The notes: a model not told the origin generated them from the sequence alone. DNA of 56,007 bases from CALMUP01 sp035327305 (GCA_035327305.1 DAOLDL010000010.1:1-56007); one strand, 5' to 3'. Numbered from the stretch's first letter, positions 42,153 to 52,490 are shown. Numbers and translations: made by a program.

Positions 42153-43592
42153 ATGCTTCAAGGATTGAAATATTTATTAAGGGTGTTTCTTTGTGTTTTT
42201 ACGGTTTCCTGCGCGACGCAGAAGCCGCGTGCGGTCGACATCCATGAGCCGCCCGGGTCGTTTTCAATGCGCGGTGATGTTGTTGCGCCGGACGCCTGGT
42301 GGGAAGCGTTCGGCGATGAGGCATTAAATGATTTCATGCGTCAGGCGCTGGCGGATAATTTTTCGCTTCGATCCGCGTGGGATCGTCTCGCCCAGGCCGA
42401 GGCGATTGCCGTGCGTCAAGGCGCCGATTTGTTCCCCGAGGTGAATGGCCTGGCGTCGGCAACCCGCACCCGGCGCGAAAACGACGACGGCCGCACCATT
42501 TATCGCAACGAATTTTCTGCGGGACTTGTTGCCAGTTACGAGTTGGATGTATGGGGTCGGGTTCGTTCCGCCCGCGAAGCCTCTGCGTTGGACGCCGCGG
42601 CTTCGGCCGAGCAGGTCCAGTCGGCGGCCATTACGCTGGCGGCGGAAATTGCCACGGTATGGATGCAACGAATTGAACAGTCCGCACAAGTGGAACTGCT
42701 CCAGCGCCAACTGGAAACAAACGACCGCATTCTCGCGGTATTAAACCAACGTTTCCGGTCCGGGCAGTCCGGCGCCGTGGATGTGTTGCAACAGGAGCAA
42801 CTGGTTGAGGCGCGCCGGGGCGATCTGGCGTCGGCAAAAGCACGACTTACCGTGCTTGAAAATCAACTGGCCGTGCTGGGCGGGCGTCCTGCGGGAACCG
42901 AATTGCCGGCAGTTTCGGCATTGCCGGGACTCCCGCCGGTTCCGGTTGTCGGCGTTCCCGCTGATGTCATTGCTCGCCGCCCCGATATGAGGCGTGCGTA
43001 CCATCGCATCGCCGCTTCCGATCAGCGTGTTGCGGCCGCGGTAGCCGATCGCTTTCCCCGTGTAAGCATTACCGCCCGCACTTCGTCCACCGAAGAAAAC
43101 ATCGACGATCTTTTTTCCAACTGGATTTCATCGCTGGCCGCAAATTTGATCGGACCGATCATTGATGGCGGGTCACGCCGCGCCGAGGTTTCCCGCACCC
43201 GCGCCGCCTTGTCCGAAGCTATCAATGATTATCGTCAAACACTGCTTGTTTCGCTGGCCGAAGTTGAAAATTCCCTGGCGCGTGAAGCGCGACAACGCGA
43301 ACTGTTGGATAGCTTGCGTCGTCAACTTGAATTGGCTACGCAGGTAAGCGGCCGGTTGCGCGACCGCTATCTGGGCGGAAACGAGGATTTTATCAGGGTG
43401 TTGACGGCCGATTTGAGCCAGCAGGCGTTGGAGCGAAATGTAATTTCAGCTGATCGGGAATTGCTGGAAATCCGAATAGGTTTGTATCGCGCCATCTCCG
43501 GTCAATTGCCGGTGGAGCGTCCCGAGCCGGCGACACTAAAAGCCCGTTCGATTGAACAGCGCGATGGTAATCCCGCGAACGAGGAAATTTAA
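42153..43592 (+). CDS. TolC/OprM-type outer-membrane efflux lipoprotein
   Basis: This 479-residue NodT-family outer-membrane factor forms the exit duct of the RND pump encoded downstream. It has a lipoprotein signal ending at Cys20 ('FTVSCATQ'). The two OEP repeats then include 'WWEAFGDEALNDFMRQAL', 'RTIYRNEFSAGLVASYELDVWGRVRSAR' and 'VGVPADVIARRPDMRRAYHRIAASDQRVAAA', and the helical hairpin repeats again. The gene leads an operon: the adaptor starts 2 bases after its stop. No regulator gene is adjacent. Confidence 0.93.
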   Translation: MLQGLKYLLRVFLCVFTVSCATQKPRAVDIHEPPGSFSMRGDVVAPDAWWEAFGDEALNDFMRQALADNFSLRSAWDRLAQAEAIAVRQGADLFPEVNGLASATRTRRENDDGRTIYRNEFSAGLVASYELDVWGRVRSAREASALDAAASAEQVQSAAITLAAEIATVWMQRIEQSAQVELLQRQLETNDRILAVLNQRFRSGQSGAVDVLQQEQLVEARRGDLASAKARLTVLENQLAVLGGRPAGTELPAVSALPGLPPVPVVGVPADVIARRPDMRRAYHRIAASDQRVAAAVADRFPRVSITARTSSTEENIDDLFSNWISSLAANLIGPIIDGGSRRAEVSRTRAALSEAINDYRQTLLVSLAEVENSLAREARQRELLDSLRRQLELATQVSGRLRDRYLGGNEDFIRVLTADLSQQALERNVISADRELLEIRIGLYRAISGQLPVERPEPATLKARSIEQRDGNPANEEI

Positions 43593-43594
43593 TT

Positions 43595-44809
43595 ATGAAT
43601 GCATCTGACATACCCAAAACTGACGCGGAAAAAAAACACCCCAAAATATGGCTTTCACTGAAAATAATTCTTCCCCTGGTCGTGCTGGCAATTGGGGTTT
43701 TGATTTTATTCATCATGATTGAAACCGCTCCGACGGCAGGGCGGCAACCACCGCCGCGGAATGCGAGGCTGGTGGAAACAACCACGCTTGCCAAAGCGAA
43801 TATTCCGGCGAACATCAATGCCATGGGGCGAGTGCATCCTGCGCGTGAGGTCGTGCTTCAACCCCAGGTCAGCGGTCAGGTTCTGGAAATCAGCGACCGG
43901 TTGATTCCCGGCGGTGTGAAGAATGCCGGCGATTTGTTGGTGGTCATTGATCCGGTTGATTTTCAAATCGCCATACGGCAGGCGGAGAGCGAACTGGCCA
44001 TGGCGCATAGCGAATATGTGCAGGAAATGGGTCAACAGGCCGTGGCGCGGAATGAATATGCCCTGCTGGGGGGCGATTCAATATCCCCGGAAGAGCGGGC
44101 GCTGATTCTGCGCGAACCGCAACTGGCCCGGGCCAAGGCGCGTTTGGATAACGCGCAGGCCGCGCTGGAACGGGCAACGTTGAACCTTCAACGGACGCAG
44201 GTTAGAGCGCCTTTTAATGCCGTGATCCGGGCGCGGCATGTTGACACCGGCGCCCAGGTCACGCCTGCCACGCCGCTCGTAACATTGACCGATTCCGATG
44301 TGTTTTGGATCACCGCGCCTGTTCCCGTTTCCCAATTGGCGTGGATAGAAATTCCCGAAGGGCCGGAATCAAAGGGATCCATGGTGAATATCCGCGCAAA
44401 CGGCGAGGACGTTCGCCAGGGGCGTGTATTGCGCCGCTTGACGCACCTCGAGGAAGACGGCCGCATGGCTCAACTATTGATTGAAGTAGAGGATCCGTTG
44501 AATCGTCGTGCTGAAAATCAGGGACTAACCCCATTGCTTGCCGGGGATTTTGTTCGCCTGGAAATTGTCGGGCGCACAGTGGCCGATGTGCTTCCTCTGG
44601 ATCGCCGGTGGTTGCGCGCCCGCGATTCCGTTTGGATATTGAATCAGCAGGATGAGTTGGAAATTCGTCCGGTGGAAATTCTTTTTCGTGGCGAACGGTA
44701 TGTGTTGGTTTCCGGCGGATTGGATGAAGGCGAGCGTATAGTCCTTACCGATATTTCCACGCCGGTTTCGGGTATGAAACTTCGCACGGGAGCAGGGAGC
44801 GCCCGATGA
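43595..44809 (+). CDS. RND-type periplasmic adaptor (membrane fusion) protein
   Basis: The 404-residue protein has one N-terminal membrane helix (about 23-47), then a barrel-sandwich hybrid domain ('INAMGRVHPAREVVLQPQVSGQVLEIS'). A coiled-coil hairpin (about 125-200) follows, with a second lipoyl half ('RTQVRAPFNAVIRARHVDTGAQV') and beta-barrel domains. It bridges the RND permease and the outer-membrane duct. GAGGAA about 8 bases before ATG 43595 is a good binding site. Its end overlaps the permease gene by ATGA. Confidence 0.93.
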   Translation: MNASDIPKTDAEKKHPKIWLSLKIILPLVVLAIGVLILFIMIETAPTAGRQPPPRNARLVETTTLAKANIPANINAMGRVHPAREVVLQPQVSGQVLEISDRLIPGGVKNAGDLLVVIDPVDFQIAIRQAESELAMAHSEYVQEMGQQAVARNEYALLGGDSISPEERALILREPQLARAKARLDNAQAALERATLNLQRTQVRAPFNAVIRARHVDTGAQVTPATPLVTLTDSDVFWITAPVPVSQLAWIEIPEGPESKGSMVNIRANGEDVRQGRVLRRLTHLEEDGRMAQLLIEVEDPLNRRAENQGLTPLLAGDFVRLEIVGRTVADVLPLDRRWLRARDSVWILNQQDELEIRPVEILFRGERYVLVSGGLDEGERIVLTDISTPVSGMKLRTGAGSAR

Positions 44810-47800
44810 GCGATTCGCGACTTCCTGATTCCGGGGAAACCGGACGCGGCCCCATCGCGTGGATGGTTCATAACCGCGTCACGCCCAACCTGATCATGTT
44901 GTTTCTGCTGATCGGCGGCGCATTCATGCTGACCAGAATCAAACAAGAGGTGTTTCCCGAGTTTTCCCTCGATATGGTCACCATTTCAGTGCCGTATCCG
45001 GGAGCAAGTCCCGAGGAAGTTGAATCAGGCATAGTCCTCGCAATCGAGGAGGCGGTGCGTGGTATAGAAGGTATAAAGCAGATAACATCTGTCTCCGGGG
45101 AGGGTTACGGCCGGGTTACGGTGGAGCTTCTGGCCGATGCCGATCAGCAGAAGGCTTATCAGGATATTCAACAGGAGGTCGATCGCATCACCACGTTTCC
45201 ACTCGATGCGGAAGACCCTCAAGTGGTCCTGCAAATCCGGCGTCGCCAGGTGCTGGACATGCAAATTTATGGCAATGCCGACGAATGGGTTTTGCGCAAT
45301 GTGGCCGAGGAGGTGCGAGATCGCCTTCTTCTGGATCCCGGCATCACTCAAATCGACATGGTTGGCGTACGCGACTACGAGTTGAGGGTGGAAATATCCC
45401 CCGAAACATTGCGCGCCTATGGACTTACCCTCGCCGAAGTTGCGCGTATCATTCGCCAGACCGCGGTTGAATTGCCAGGAGGAAGCGTGCGCACCGATAG
45501 CGGTGAAATTCTCATGCGTTTCAAGGAACGTCGCGACTGGGCCGCGGAGTTTGCCGACATGCCCGTCCGCATCAGTCCGTCCGGCGCAACGCTTCGGCTG
45601 GGTGATGTCGCCACCGTACGCGATGACTTTGAAGAAGTGGATCGCTTCGCGAGTTTTAACGGCTTCCCGGCGGTCGGATTTTCCGTGTACCGCATCGGTA
45701 ATCAAACGCCCATCGGCGTTTCGGATGCCGTTCGAAGCGCCATGGTGGACATTGAGGCGGGACTTCCTGAAGGGATTTACTACGCCATCAACAATGATTG
45801 GTCCGACATCTACCGCCAACGCATGGCCTTGTTAACCAAAAATGCCGTCATCGGGCTGTTGCTGGTGCTTGGACTGCTTGGTCTTTTCCTCGAGTTCAAG
45901 CTCGCGTTCTGGGTCACCATGGGAATACCGATATCGTTTTTGGGCGCTATCTTTTTCCTGCCTGGACTGGACGTATCCATCAACATGATTTCCATGTTTG
46001 CGTTTATCATCGCACTGGGCATTGTGGTCGACGATGCCATCGTCGCAGGCGAAAATATTTATGAACAGCGACAGCGGGGAAGCGACTTTATCACCGCCTC
46101 CATTGTTGGTGCGAGACAGGTCTCGCTTCCCATTACCTTCAGCATTTTAACCAACATCATTGCCTTCGCCCCTTTATTGTTTGTTCCGGGAATGCTGGGA
46201 AAGACCTGGGGCGTCATTCCGTATGTGGTTATTTCCGTTTTCATCATTTCCTGGTACGAAGCCCTGTTTATTCTGCCTTCGCATCTGGCACACATTTCGA
46301 GCAAGCCAAAATCCGGATTTACCGCGCGCCTGCATGACATTCAGCAATCGTTCGGGCGCATGTTGTCCCGTTTTGCCGAAAATCAGTTCGCGCGCTTTCT
46401 TGATCTTTGCATTCGTTGGCGCTACCTGACCGTGGCGAGCGGGTTTGCCGTGTTGTTGGTGATTCTCGGGCTGGTGGCCAGCGGTCGCATGGGTTTTATC
46501 CTGATGCCGCGTGTCGAAGCCGACCGTTCGGTCGTGACCGCTACACTTCCGTATGGAAGTCCGTTGTTCCGCATTCAGGATGTGCGGGATCAATTGGTGC
46601 GGGCGGCCAAGGTCATTGTTGATGAAAACGGCGGAGATGACCTGTCGCGGGGAATATTCGCCCGGATTGACGATAACACCATTGAGATATCCGTTTACCT
46701 TACACCTCCGCGCCGCCGCCCGATTTCGACGACCGAGTTGACGCAAAAATGGCGCGCCAGGGTCGGCACGATTCCCGGCGTGGAAACCTTGTTGTTCCAG
46801 GCGGATCGCGGCGGCCCAGGTTCGGGCGCGGCTATTACCATAGAATTGAGCCATCGCGATATACCAACACTGGAGGCGGCCAGCCTCGCGCTTGCTGAAC
46901 GGCTCGCCGACTATCCTAATCTCAAAGACATTGATGCGGGCTACACGCCCGGCAAGCGGCAGTTTGACTTTTCCCTCAAACCGGAAGGCCGAAGCCTCGG
47001 TTTGACCAGCGAGGAAGTTGCCCGGCAATTACGCGCCGCGTTTTTCGGCGCTGAAGCGCTTCGTCAGCAACGCGGACGCAGTGAAGTCAAGGTCATGGTG
47101 AAACTGCCGGAAGACCGCCGTGTAAGCGAATACGATATAGAAAACTTTCTGGTGCGAACCCCATCCGGGCGCGATGTGCCGTTGATGGAAATTGCGGAAG
47201 TCCAGCGCGGTCGAGCCTACACAAGCATTCAACGGCGCGAAGGCCGGCGTACAATTCAGGTAAGCGCGGATGTCGACCCGATCGGTGAAACCGGGCGGGT
47301 AAAGGTCGAGCTGGATGCCACCACGTTGCCGCAACTGGCGCTGGATTTCCCCGGTCTGTCGTATGGTTATGAAGGCCGCCAGGCCGATATGCGCGAAAGC
47401 ATGCAGGCGCTTGCGGCGGGTTTCGGACTGGTCTTGTTTGTTGTTTACTTTCTGCTGGCGATTCCATTCCGCAGTTACATCCAACCGGTAATTGTCATGC
47501 TAAGCATTCCATTCGGGGTGATCGGCGCGGTGCTTGGACATTTGATCATGGGATACAATTTAAGCATTATCAGTGTGATGGGCATGATTGCGCTGGCCGG
47601 CGTTGTCATCAATGGCTCGCTGGTGCTGATTGATTATGCCAATCGATTGCAACGGGAGGGTGCCAGTTCGTTCGAGGCCATTCACAATGCCGGCGTGCGG
47701 CGTTTCCGTCCGATTTTGCTCACGACCTTGACTACGTTCGGCGGTTTGGCGCCAATGATATTTGAGACGTCCCGCCAGGCACGGTTCATGATTCCCATGG

Positions 47801-47910
47801 CATTGTCGCTCGGCTACGGCATACTTTTCTCCAGCATCATCTGCCTTGTGCTGGTTCCCAGCCTGTACATGATCATCGAAGACATCCGCGGCAACCGCGA
47901 TAAAGCATGA
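44806..47910 (+). CDS. RND-family efflux permease
   Basis: The 1034-residue inner-membrane transporter has the twelve-helix RND layout, two large periplasmic loops and the TM4 proton-relay region 'ALGIVVDDAIVAGENIYEQ' with paired aspartates. It begins 'WMVHNRVTPNLIMLFLLIGGAFMLTRIKQEVFPEFSLDMV', typical of the HAE1-like family that exports hydrophobic compounds. The substrate cannot be predicted. It overlaps the adaptor gene by ATGA and completes the first tripartite system. The next pump begins 77 bases downstream. Confidence 0.95.
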   Translation: MSDSRLPDSGETGRGPIAWMVHNRVTPNLIMLFLLIGGAFMLTRIKQEVFPEFSLDMVTISVPYPGASPEEVESGIVLAIEEAVRGIEGIKQITSVSGEGYGRVTVELLADADQQKAYQDIQQEVDRITTFPLDAEDPQVVLQIRRRQVLDMQIYGNADEWVLRNVAEEVRDRLLLDPGITQIDMVGVRDYELRVEISPETLRAYGLTLAEVARIIRQTAVELPGGSVRTDSGEILMRFKERRDWAAEFADMPVRISPSGATLRLGDVATVRDDFEEVDRFASFNGFPAVGFSVYRIGNQTPIGVSDAVRSAMVDIEAGLPEGIYYAINNDWSDIYRQRMALLTKNAVIGLLLVLGLLGLFLEFKLAFWVTMGIPISFLGAIFFLPGLDVSINMISMFAFIIALGIVVDDAIVAGENIYEQRQRGSDFITASIVGARQVSLPITFSILTNIIAFAPLLFVPGMLGKTWGVIPYVVISVFIISWYEALFILPSHLAHISSKPKSGFTARLHDIQQSFGRMLSRFAENQFARFLDLCIRWRYLTVASGFAVLLVILGLVASGRMGFILMPRVEADRSVVTATLPYGSPLFRIQDVRDQLVRAAKVIVDENGGDDLSRGIFARIDDNTIEISVYLTPPRRRPISTTELTQKWRARVGTIPGVETLLFQADRGGPGSGAAITIELSHRDIPTLEAASLALAERLADYPNLKDIDAGYTPGKRQFDFSLKPEGRSLGLTSEEVARQLRAAFFGAEALRQQRGRSEVKVMVKLPEDRRVSEYDIENFLVRTPSGRDVPLMEIAEVQRGRAYTSIQRREGRRTIQVSADVDPIGETGRVKVELDATTLPQLALDFPGLSYGYEGRQADMRESMQALAAGFGLVLFVVYFLLAIPFRSYIQPVIVMLSIPFGVIGAVLGHLIMGYNLSIISVMGMIALAGVVINGSLVLIDYANRLQREGASSFEAIHNAGVRRFRPILLTTLTTFGGLAPMIFETSRQARFMIPMALSLGYGILFSSIICLVLVPSLYMIIEDIRGNRDKA

Positions 47911-47987
47911 TGTGGATGATTTTCTCATTTATCCTCTGCTCTTTCGCGGCGTTGCATCCCGGCTTTTGACATGATACCACTACCGGC

Positions 47988-49394
47988 ATGTTGCGTGTAT
48001 TGATGATACTGCTGGTTGCATCAACGGTGGCCAGAGCCGATCCGGATGTGCGGGGCATTTCCCTTGAAGATGCCATTGCCATGGCGCTTACCCGGAACCG
48101 CGATATCGCCGCCCAGGAGCTTGAACTGAACGGCCGTGTGCTTACCGCCGAACAGGCTCGGTACCGGTTCGCATTTAATCTGCGGCCGATTGCCTCGGCC
48201 GCGATTCAATCCTCTGCTGATATCGCGCGCTATGGCGTAATCGGCTCTCAACGACTGCCTTTTGGACCGGAAATCGAGGCCGGTATCCGCGCCGAGGAGT
48301 CGAATTTTGACAACGCGGAGCGTCGCCGCTCCGGCATTGGTCATGTTGAGTTGCGTCAACCGGTGTTTCGCGATTGGGGTTCGCTGGTCAATCAGGAATC
48401 CATTGAACGGGCCGACAGCCGGGTGACGGCCGGTCGCCGGTTGCTTGAATTGCGAAAAAACGACCTCGTGGTGCAGGTGGTCGAAACGTCGCAAGGCCTT
48501 TTACGCCTTCAACGTTTGATCGAAGACGAAAAACGAACCATTGAACGCTACGACAGATTACTGCGCCTGACCAGAGCCAGAGAAAAACAAGGACGTTCCA
48601 CCCGGGTCGATACCTTGCGGGTGGCGTTTTTGAAGGGGCAATCCGAATCGCGCCTGGCATCCACCGCCGAACAACTGCGCTCCCTGCAGTCCGACTTTGC
48701 CAGCTTGCTGGGCGGCGGTCCGGATGAGTTGTGGATGCCCGAGGAGTCCGAGGATCTGCGCTGGTCGCGACCTGATCGCGATTTCGCCATCAACCTCGCC
48801 TTGTCGAACCGGCTTGATTTTGCCCAGGCGCTACAGGATGAAGTCGATGCGGCGCGCGGCGTGCGTGTGGCGACCAAGCGACTGCAACCCGCGCTTTCGC
48901 TGGTCGCACGCTACGAACGGTTCGGTGTCGGGCCGGATTGGGGCTCTGCCTGGGGATTCGACGATGACAACTGGTCGATCGCCCTCGGCGCCGACTCGGA
49001 CTTTTTTCTGCGCGATGAACGGGTCGGCGTCGCCCAGGCCGGTCTCGATCGGCAAACCGCGGCCATCCGGGTCGATGACATGGATGCCATGATCCGCCGG
49101 CAGGTTGACCAGTCATTAAGCGCGCATCGCCGCGCCGAAGCCGAAATGGAAATTGCCGAACGAAATGTGGAGCTTGCCGCCCAGCGCGCCGTACTGGCCC
49201 GGCGACTTTTTGAAAAAGGCCGGGTCGACAATACGGCCGCATCCGATGCCGAGGCGGAACTGCTGGATGCCCGAACAAAATTATTAAATGCCCGGGCCGA
49301 GGCCGTTGTTGCCGGCTACCGGTTGTTGCGTACGATGGGAATGCTCATGGAGTCGCCGGATGATTTAAAACCCCCGGCGGTAAGGAGAATATGA
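47988..49394 (+). CDS. TolC-family outer-membrane protein of the ABC pump
   Basis: The 468-residue protein has a signal peptide (about 1-17, 'STVARADP') without a lipobox cysteine, so it is not a lipoprotein, unlike the first duct gene. The OEP repeats contain 'ISLEDAIAMALTRNRDIAAQELELNGR', 'HVELRQPVFRDWGSLVNQ' and helical hairpins rich in Arg, Glu and Ala. It overlaps the adaptor by ATGA (49391-49394). It forms the outer-membrane part of the second tripartite system. Confidence 0.88.
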   Translation: MLRVLMILLVASTVARADPDVRGISLEDAIAMALTRNRDIAAQELELNGRVLTAEQARYRFAFNLRPIASAAIQSSADIARYGVIGSQRLPFGPEIEAGIRAEESNFDNAERRRSGIGHVELRQPVFRDWGSLVNQESIERADSRVTAGRRLLELRKNDLVVQVVETSQGLLRLQRLIEDEKRTIERYDRLLRLTRAREKQGRSTRVDTLRVAFLKGQSESRLASTAEQLRSLQSDFASLLGGGPDELWMPEESEDLRWSRPDRDFAINLALSNRLDFAQALQDEVDAARGVRVATKRLQPALSLVARYERFGVGPDWGSAWGFDDDNWSIALGADSDFFLRDERVGVAQAGLDRQTAAIRVDDMDAMIRRQVDQSLSAHRRAEAEMEIAERNVELAAQRAVLARRLFEKGRVDNTAASDAEAELLDARTKLLNARAEAVVAGYRLLRTMGMLMESPDDLKPPAVRRI

Positions 49395-50611
49395 AAACGC
49401 GGAATTGGGTCATTTTTTCTGGTCTGCTGTTGGCCGGCTTGTGGCTTGTTGCGGCGGCATTCCTTCCCAAAAGTCAAAGCGACGGAGTCATCCATGAGGT
49501 CGGTCGCGGTCCTTTGCAGGTGTGGACATCTTACGACGGTGTAATTCAATCGCGCACTGTGCGGGGTGTTTCCTCGCAATTGGGAGGAAGCGCGACAATT
49601 GTTGAGTTGATTCCCGAAGGGACTTATGTCGTGCGCGGAACACCGCTGGTGGAACTGGACGCATCCGGATACGAGCGGGAATTGATCCGGGTCCAGCGTG
49701 AATTGTCGCTGGCCAGGGCGGAGTTTGAAAGTTTGACCAAGGCAAGGTTGCCATTGGAGAAACGCGAAATGGAAATCCGCTTGTGGCAGGCGCGATCGGA
49801 ATTGGACGACGCGGAAAATGCGCTGGCCGATCTGCGCGAACTGATTGATGAAGGATTGGTTCCCGAACACGATGCGATACAACAGGAAAAGAAAACCGCC
49901 CTGCTCAAGGCTACGGTTGAAAATATCGAACAGCAAATGGCGCTCACGCTGGATTTTCTCCAGCCGGCCGCGCTCGATCGCGCTCAAGCGCAACTGGCCT
50001 CGGCGGAACGGGAGTGGGCCGTGGCCCAGCGCCAGCTTGATCAAAGCCGTATCCTTGCGCCCTCCGATGGAATTGTCGTATATCAACCCCTGGCAATCGG
50101 TTCTGAATTCCGCACGGTGCGTGTCGGTGACACCGTTTATAAAAACCAGGTTTTCATAAGTTTGCCCGACATGAGCAACCTCATCGTGCAGGTGGATGTT
50201 CCCGAGTATGAGTTGACGCTCGCCCAGACCGGAAGGCCGGTGGTGGTGCAACCCGTTTCGTATCCGGGAATGCGGTTGAATGGTGTGATTGAAAGTGTGG
50301 GATCCATGGCCCAGACGCGTCCGGATCGACCTTCCCGCCAGAAGTTTTTCCAGGTGGTGATTCGATTGCTGGAAATCCGCCCCGAGCTTCGATCCGGAAT
50401 GTCCGCCCGCGCCCAGGTTTTATCTTACGATATTTCTGACGCCGTATTGATTCCCCGTTCCGCTGTACAATGGGAAAACAATGAACCGTTTGTGTGGCTG
50501 GCGCAGAGGTCCCGCCGTCAACGCGAACGGATTACTCTCGGTATGGCCGGAGTGCAGGAGTATGTGGTGGTCGATGGTTTGCAGGCCGGGCAACGCATTG
50601 TCATTCCATGA
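49391..50611 (+). CDS. HlyD/MacA-like periplasmic adaptor
   Basis: The 406-residue protein has one N-terminal membrane helix (about 7-25), then a split lipoyl domain ('GVSSQLGGSATIVELIPEGTYVVRGTPLVELDASGYERELI'), a long coiled coil (about 100-205) and 'SRILAPSDGIVVYQP', followed by beta-barrel parts. Together with the ATPase and permease genes it is of the MacA type. AAGGAG about 4 bases before ATG 49391 is a strong binding site. It overlaps the ATPase gene by ATGA. Confidence 0.9.
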   Translation: MKTRNWVIFSGLLLAGLWLVAAAFLPKSQSDGVIHEVGRGPLQVWTSYDGVIQSRTVRGVSSQLGGSATIVELIPEGTYVVRGTPLVELDASGYERELIRVQRELSLARAEFESLTKARLPLEKREMEIRLWQARSELDDAENALADLRELIDEGLVPEHDAIQQEKKTALLKATVENIEQQMALTLDFLQPAALDRAQAQLASAEREWAVAQRQLDQSRILAPSDGIVVYQPLAIGSEFRTVRVGDTVYKNQVFISLPDMSNLIVQVDVPEYELTLAQTGRPVVVQPVSYPGMRLNGVIESVGSMAQTRPDRPSRQKFFQVVIRLLEIRPELRSGMSARAQVLSYDISDAVLIPRSAVQWENNEPFVWLAQRSRRQRERITLGMAGVQEYVVVDGLQAGQRIVIP

Positions 50612-51294
50612 TCGACTCCGTAGCCACGCTTGATTTAAAGAGAGTATCCCGGTTGTTTCCCTCCCCGGGTGGCGATGTCACAGCATTGCAGTCCGTGGAT
50701 TTTTTGCTTCAACCCGGCGAGTTCGTCGCGATCAGCGGACCATCCGGGTCCGGGAAAACCACATTGCTTCATCTGGCCGCATTGCTTGATCGGCCCACCG
50801 GCGGCGAGTTGTTGTTTCGCGGAAATTCCGTGATGCAAATGACGGAGGATCAGGTTGGTGAATTGAGAAAATTTCACATCGGGATGGTTTTCCAGGCGTT
50901 TCACCTTATGCCCCGCCGGACGGTGCTGGAGAATGTGCGATTTCGTTTCCGCTACCAGGCCATCTCACCCGGCGAGGAGGAGCAACGTGCCCGGGAAGCG
51001 TTATCCTGGGTCGGCATGGATCATCTTGCCGCACGCGAAGTGCGCTGGTTGTCGGGCGGCGAAATGCAACGTGTCGCCATTGCGCGGGCGGTTGCCGGTC
51101 GTCCGTCGCTTTTGCTGGCGGACGAGCCGACCGGCAATCTTGATCACGCCAATTCCATGGCGGTTATGAACTGCTTTGAACAGCTTCATTCCGCAGGCAT
51201 AACCATCCTGATGGTGACGCATAACGAGGGGTTGCTTTCGTTTGCGTCGCGGCATCTTCATTGTCGGGACGGACGGCTGGAGGATGTCACGTGA
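50608..51294 (+). CDS. MacB/LolD-type ABC transporter ATPase
   Basis: The 228-residue ATPase has Walker A 'GPSGSGKT' (44-51), a Q-loop 'GMVFQAFHLMPRRTVLENV', the signature 'LSGGEMQRVAIARA' and Walker B 'LLLADEPTGNLD'. This is the class of MacB and LolD. It powers the permease encoded next, with which it shares GTGA. ATG 50608 overlaps the adaptor stop and starts directly with family sequence. Confidence 0.94.
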   Translation: MIDSVATLDLKRVSRLFPSPGGDVTALQSVDFLLQPGEFVAISGPSGSGKTTLLHLAALLDRPTGGELLFRGNSVMQMTEDQVGELRKFHIGMVFQAFHLMPRRTVLENVRFRFRYQAISPGEEEQRAREALSWVGMDHLAAREVRWLSGGEMQRVAIARAVAGRPSLLLADEPTGNLDHANSMAVMNCFEQLHSAGITILMVTHNEGLLSFASRHLHCRDGRLEDVT

Positions 51295-52490
51295 AAAAGT
51301 TTCGGGAATGGCAACGGATGGGTCGTGACATTTCGGAAAGTCTGCGGTCTCAACCCGGGAGGGTCGGGCTGTCGATGTTTTCCGTCATGATTGGCATCAT
51401 CGTCTTGACGCTGTTGCTTTCCATGCTGTTTGGGTTGCGTGAACAGTCCCGGCAATTGGTTCGCAAATTCGGCGCAAATGTAATTGCGATTATTCCCGAG
51501 TCGGGTTTGGTGGCTGTGCGAGGATTCCGAGGGCTGGATGATATAGCCGAACTTATGCGGCGCAATCTCTCCGGCACTCATGTTGCCATCATGATCCGGC
51601 TTAATGAGCGTGTGACAAATTGGGATCATGCCCCGGTCTGGGCGATCGATCGGAAAACCCCGGAGGTGCGCGGATGGTCGCTCAGCGCCGGACGCGGCTT
51701 CGACTTCGAAGATGAACAACGCGCCGCTCGAAGTATCCTGATCACGGATGCGCTGGCTTCGCGGCATGGTTTGAGGCCGGGCGATTCGTGCTCAATTGGT
51801 CACCACGCCTTTATCATTGCAGGCATTGTACGCGATGGTTCCGGTATTCCGGATGCGGCGGGAATGAACACGATCACCGGCGGCGAACCCCTCGTATTCA
51901 TGCTTCAATCCACAGCGGAGCGACTGGAATATTCGGTGGATGCTTCATCGGCGGCGGTTTTCCTGCGTGTGGATGAGGCCCGTAATCATTCCGTCATGCT
52001 GGCGCGCGCACAGGCATTGGTTAATGATCCGGCTTGGTCTGCCTGGCGCATGAATTGGGTGACACCGGAAAGCCTGATTCGTGGAATTCGCGACTTGCAA
52101 CGATTGATTGCGCTTACTGCCGGGAGCGTGTCGGCGCTGTGTCTTGCCCTGGGCGGCACGACGCTGATGAGCCTGATGCTGGCCGATGTCCGGCAACGGG
52201 TTCCGGAAATTGGATTGCGGAGGGCTTTGGGAGGGACGCCGCGGGATGTCGCCAATCTTTTTGTTGCCGAGTCCTGTGTCATTACCGGTGTGGCGGCGCT
52301 GGTGGGAATCATCGCGGCCCGCGTGATTCTCGGCCTGCTGGAGGGGCGAATCGCCGTACCGTTAAGCCTTGAATATTTTACCTTTGTCATTCCTGTGATT
52401 GTGTCTATTGTTCTGGGAGGCGTCTTTTCTTTCTGGCCGGCACAGTATGCGGCGAGGTTATCTCCCGCCCAAGCCTTGAGAAACGCCTGA
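51291..52490 (+). CDS. MacB-like ABC transporter permease
   Basis: The 399-residue protein has an N-terminal membrane helix (about 24-46, 'GLSMFSVMIGIIVLTLLLSMLFGL'), a large periplasmic MacB_PCD-type domain, and three C-terminal helices with the FtsX signature 'MLADVRQRVPEIGLRRALGGTPRDVANLFVAESCVI'. In MacB itself the ATPase is fused to the permease; here they are separate genes. The start is GTG 51291, overlapping the ATPase stop; the frame is open upstream by 30 bases, but a GTGA coupling is the better reading. Confidence 0.92.
   Translation: MKKFREWQRMGRDISESLRSQPGRVGLSMFSVMIGIIVLTLLLSMLFGLREQSRQLVRKFGANVIAIIPESGLVAVRGFRGLDDIAELMRRNLSGTHVAIMIRLNERVTNWDHAPVWAIDRKTPEVRGWSLSAGRGFDFEDEQRAARSILITDALASRHGLRPGDSCSIGHHAFIIAGIVRDGSGIPDAAGMNTITGGEPLVFMLQSTAERLEYSVDASSAAVFLRVDEARNHSVMLARAQALVNDPAWSAWRMNWVTPESLIRGIRDLQRLIALTAGSVSALCLALGGTTLMSLMLADVRQRVPEIGLRRALGGTPRDVANLFVAESCVITGVAALVGIIAARVILGLLEGRIAVPLSLEYFTFVIPVIVSIVLGGVFSFWPAQYAARLSPAQALRNA

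Noticed and set aside
49316..50251. 311-codon minus-strand frame opposite the MacA-like adaptor
   Set aside because: It is antisense to a coupled gene of the pump operon and has no recognisable motif.
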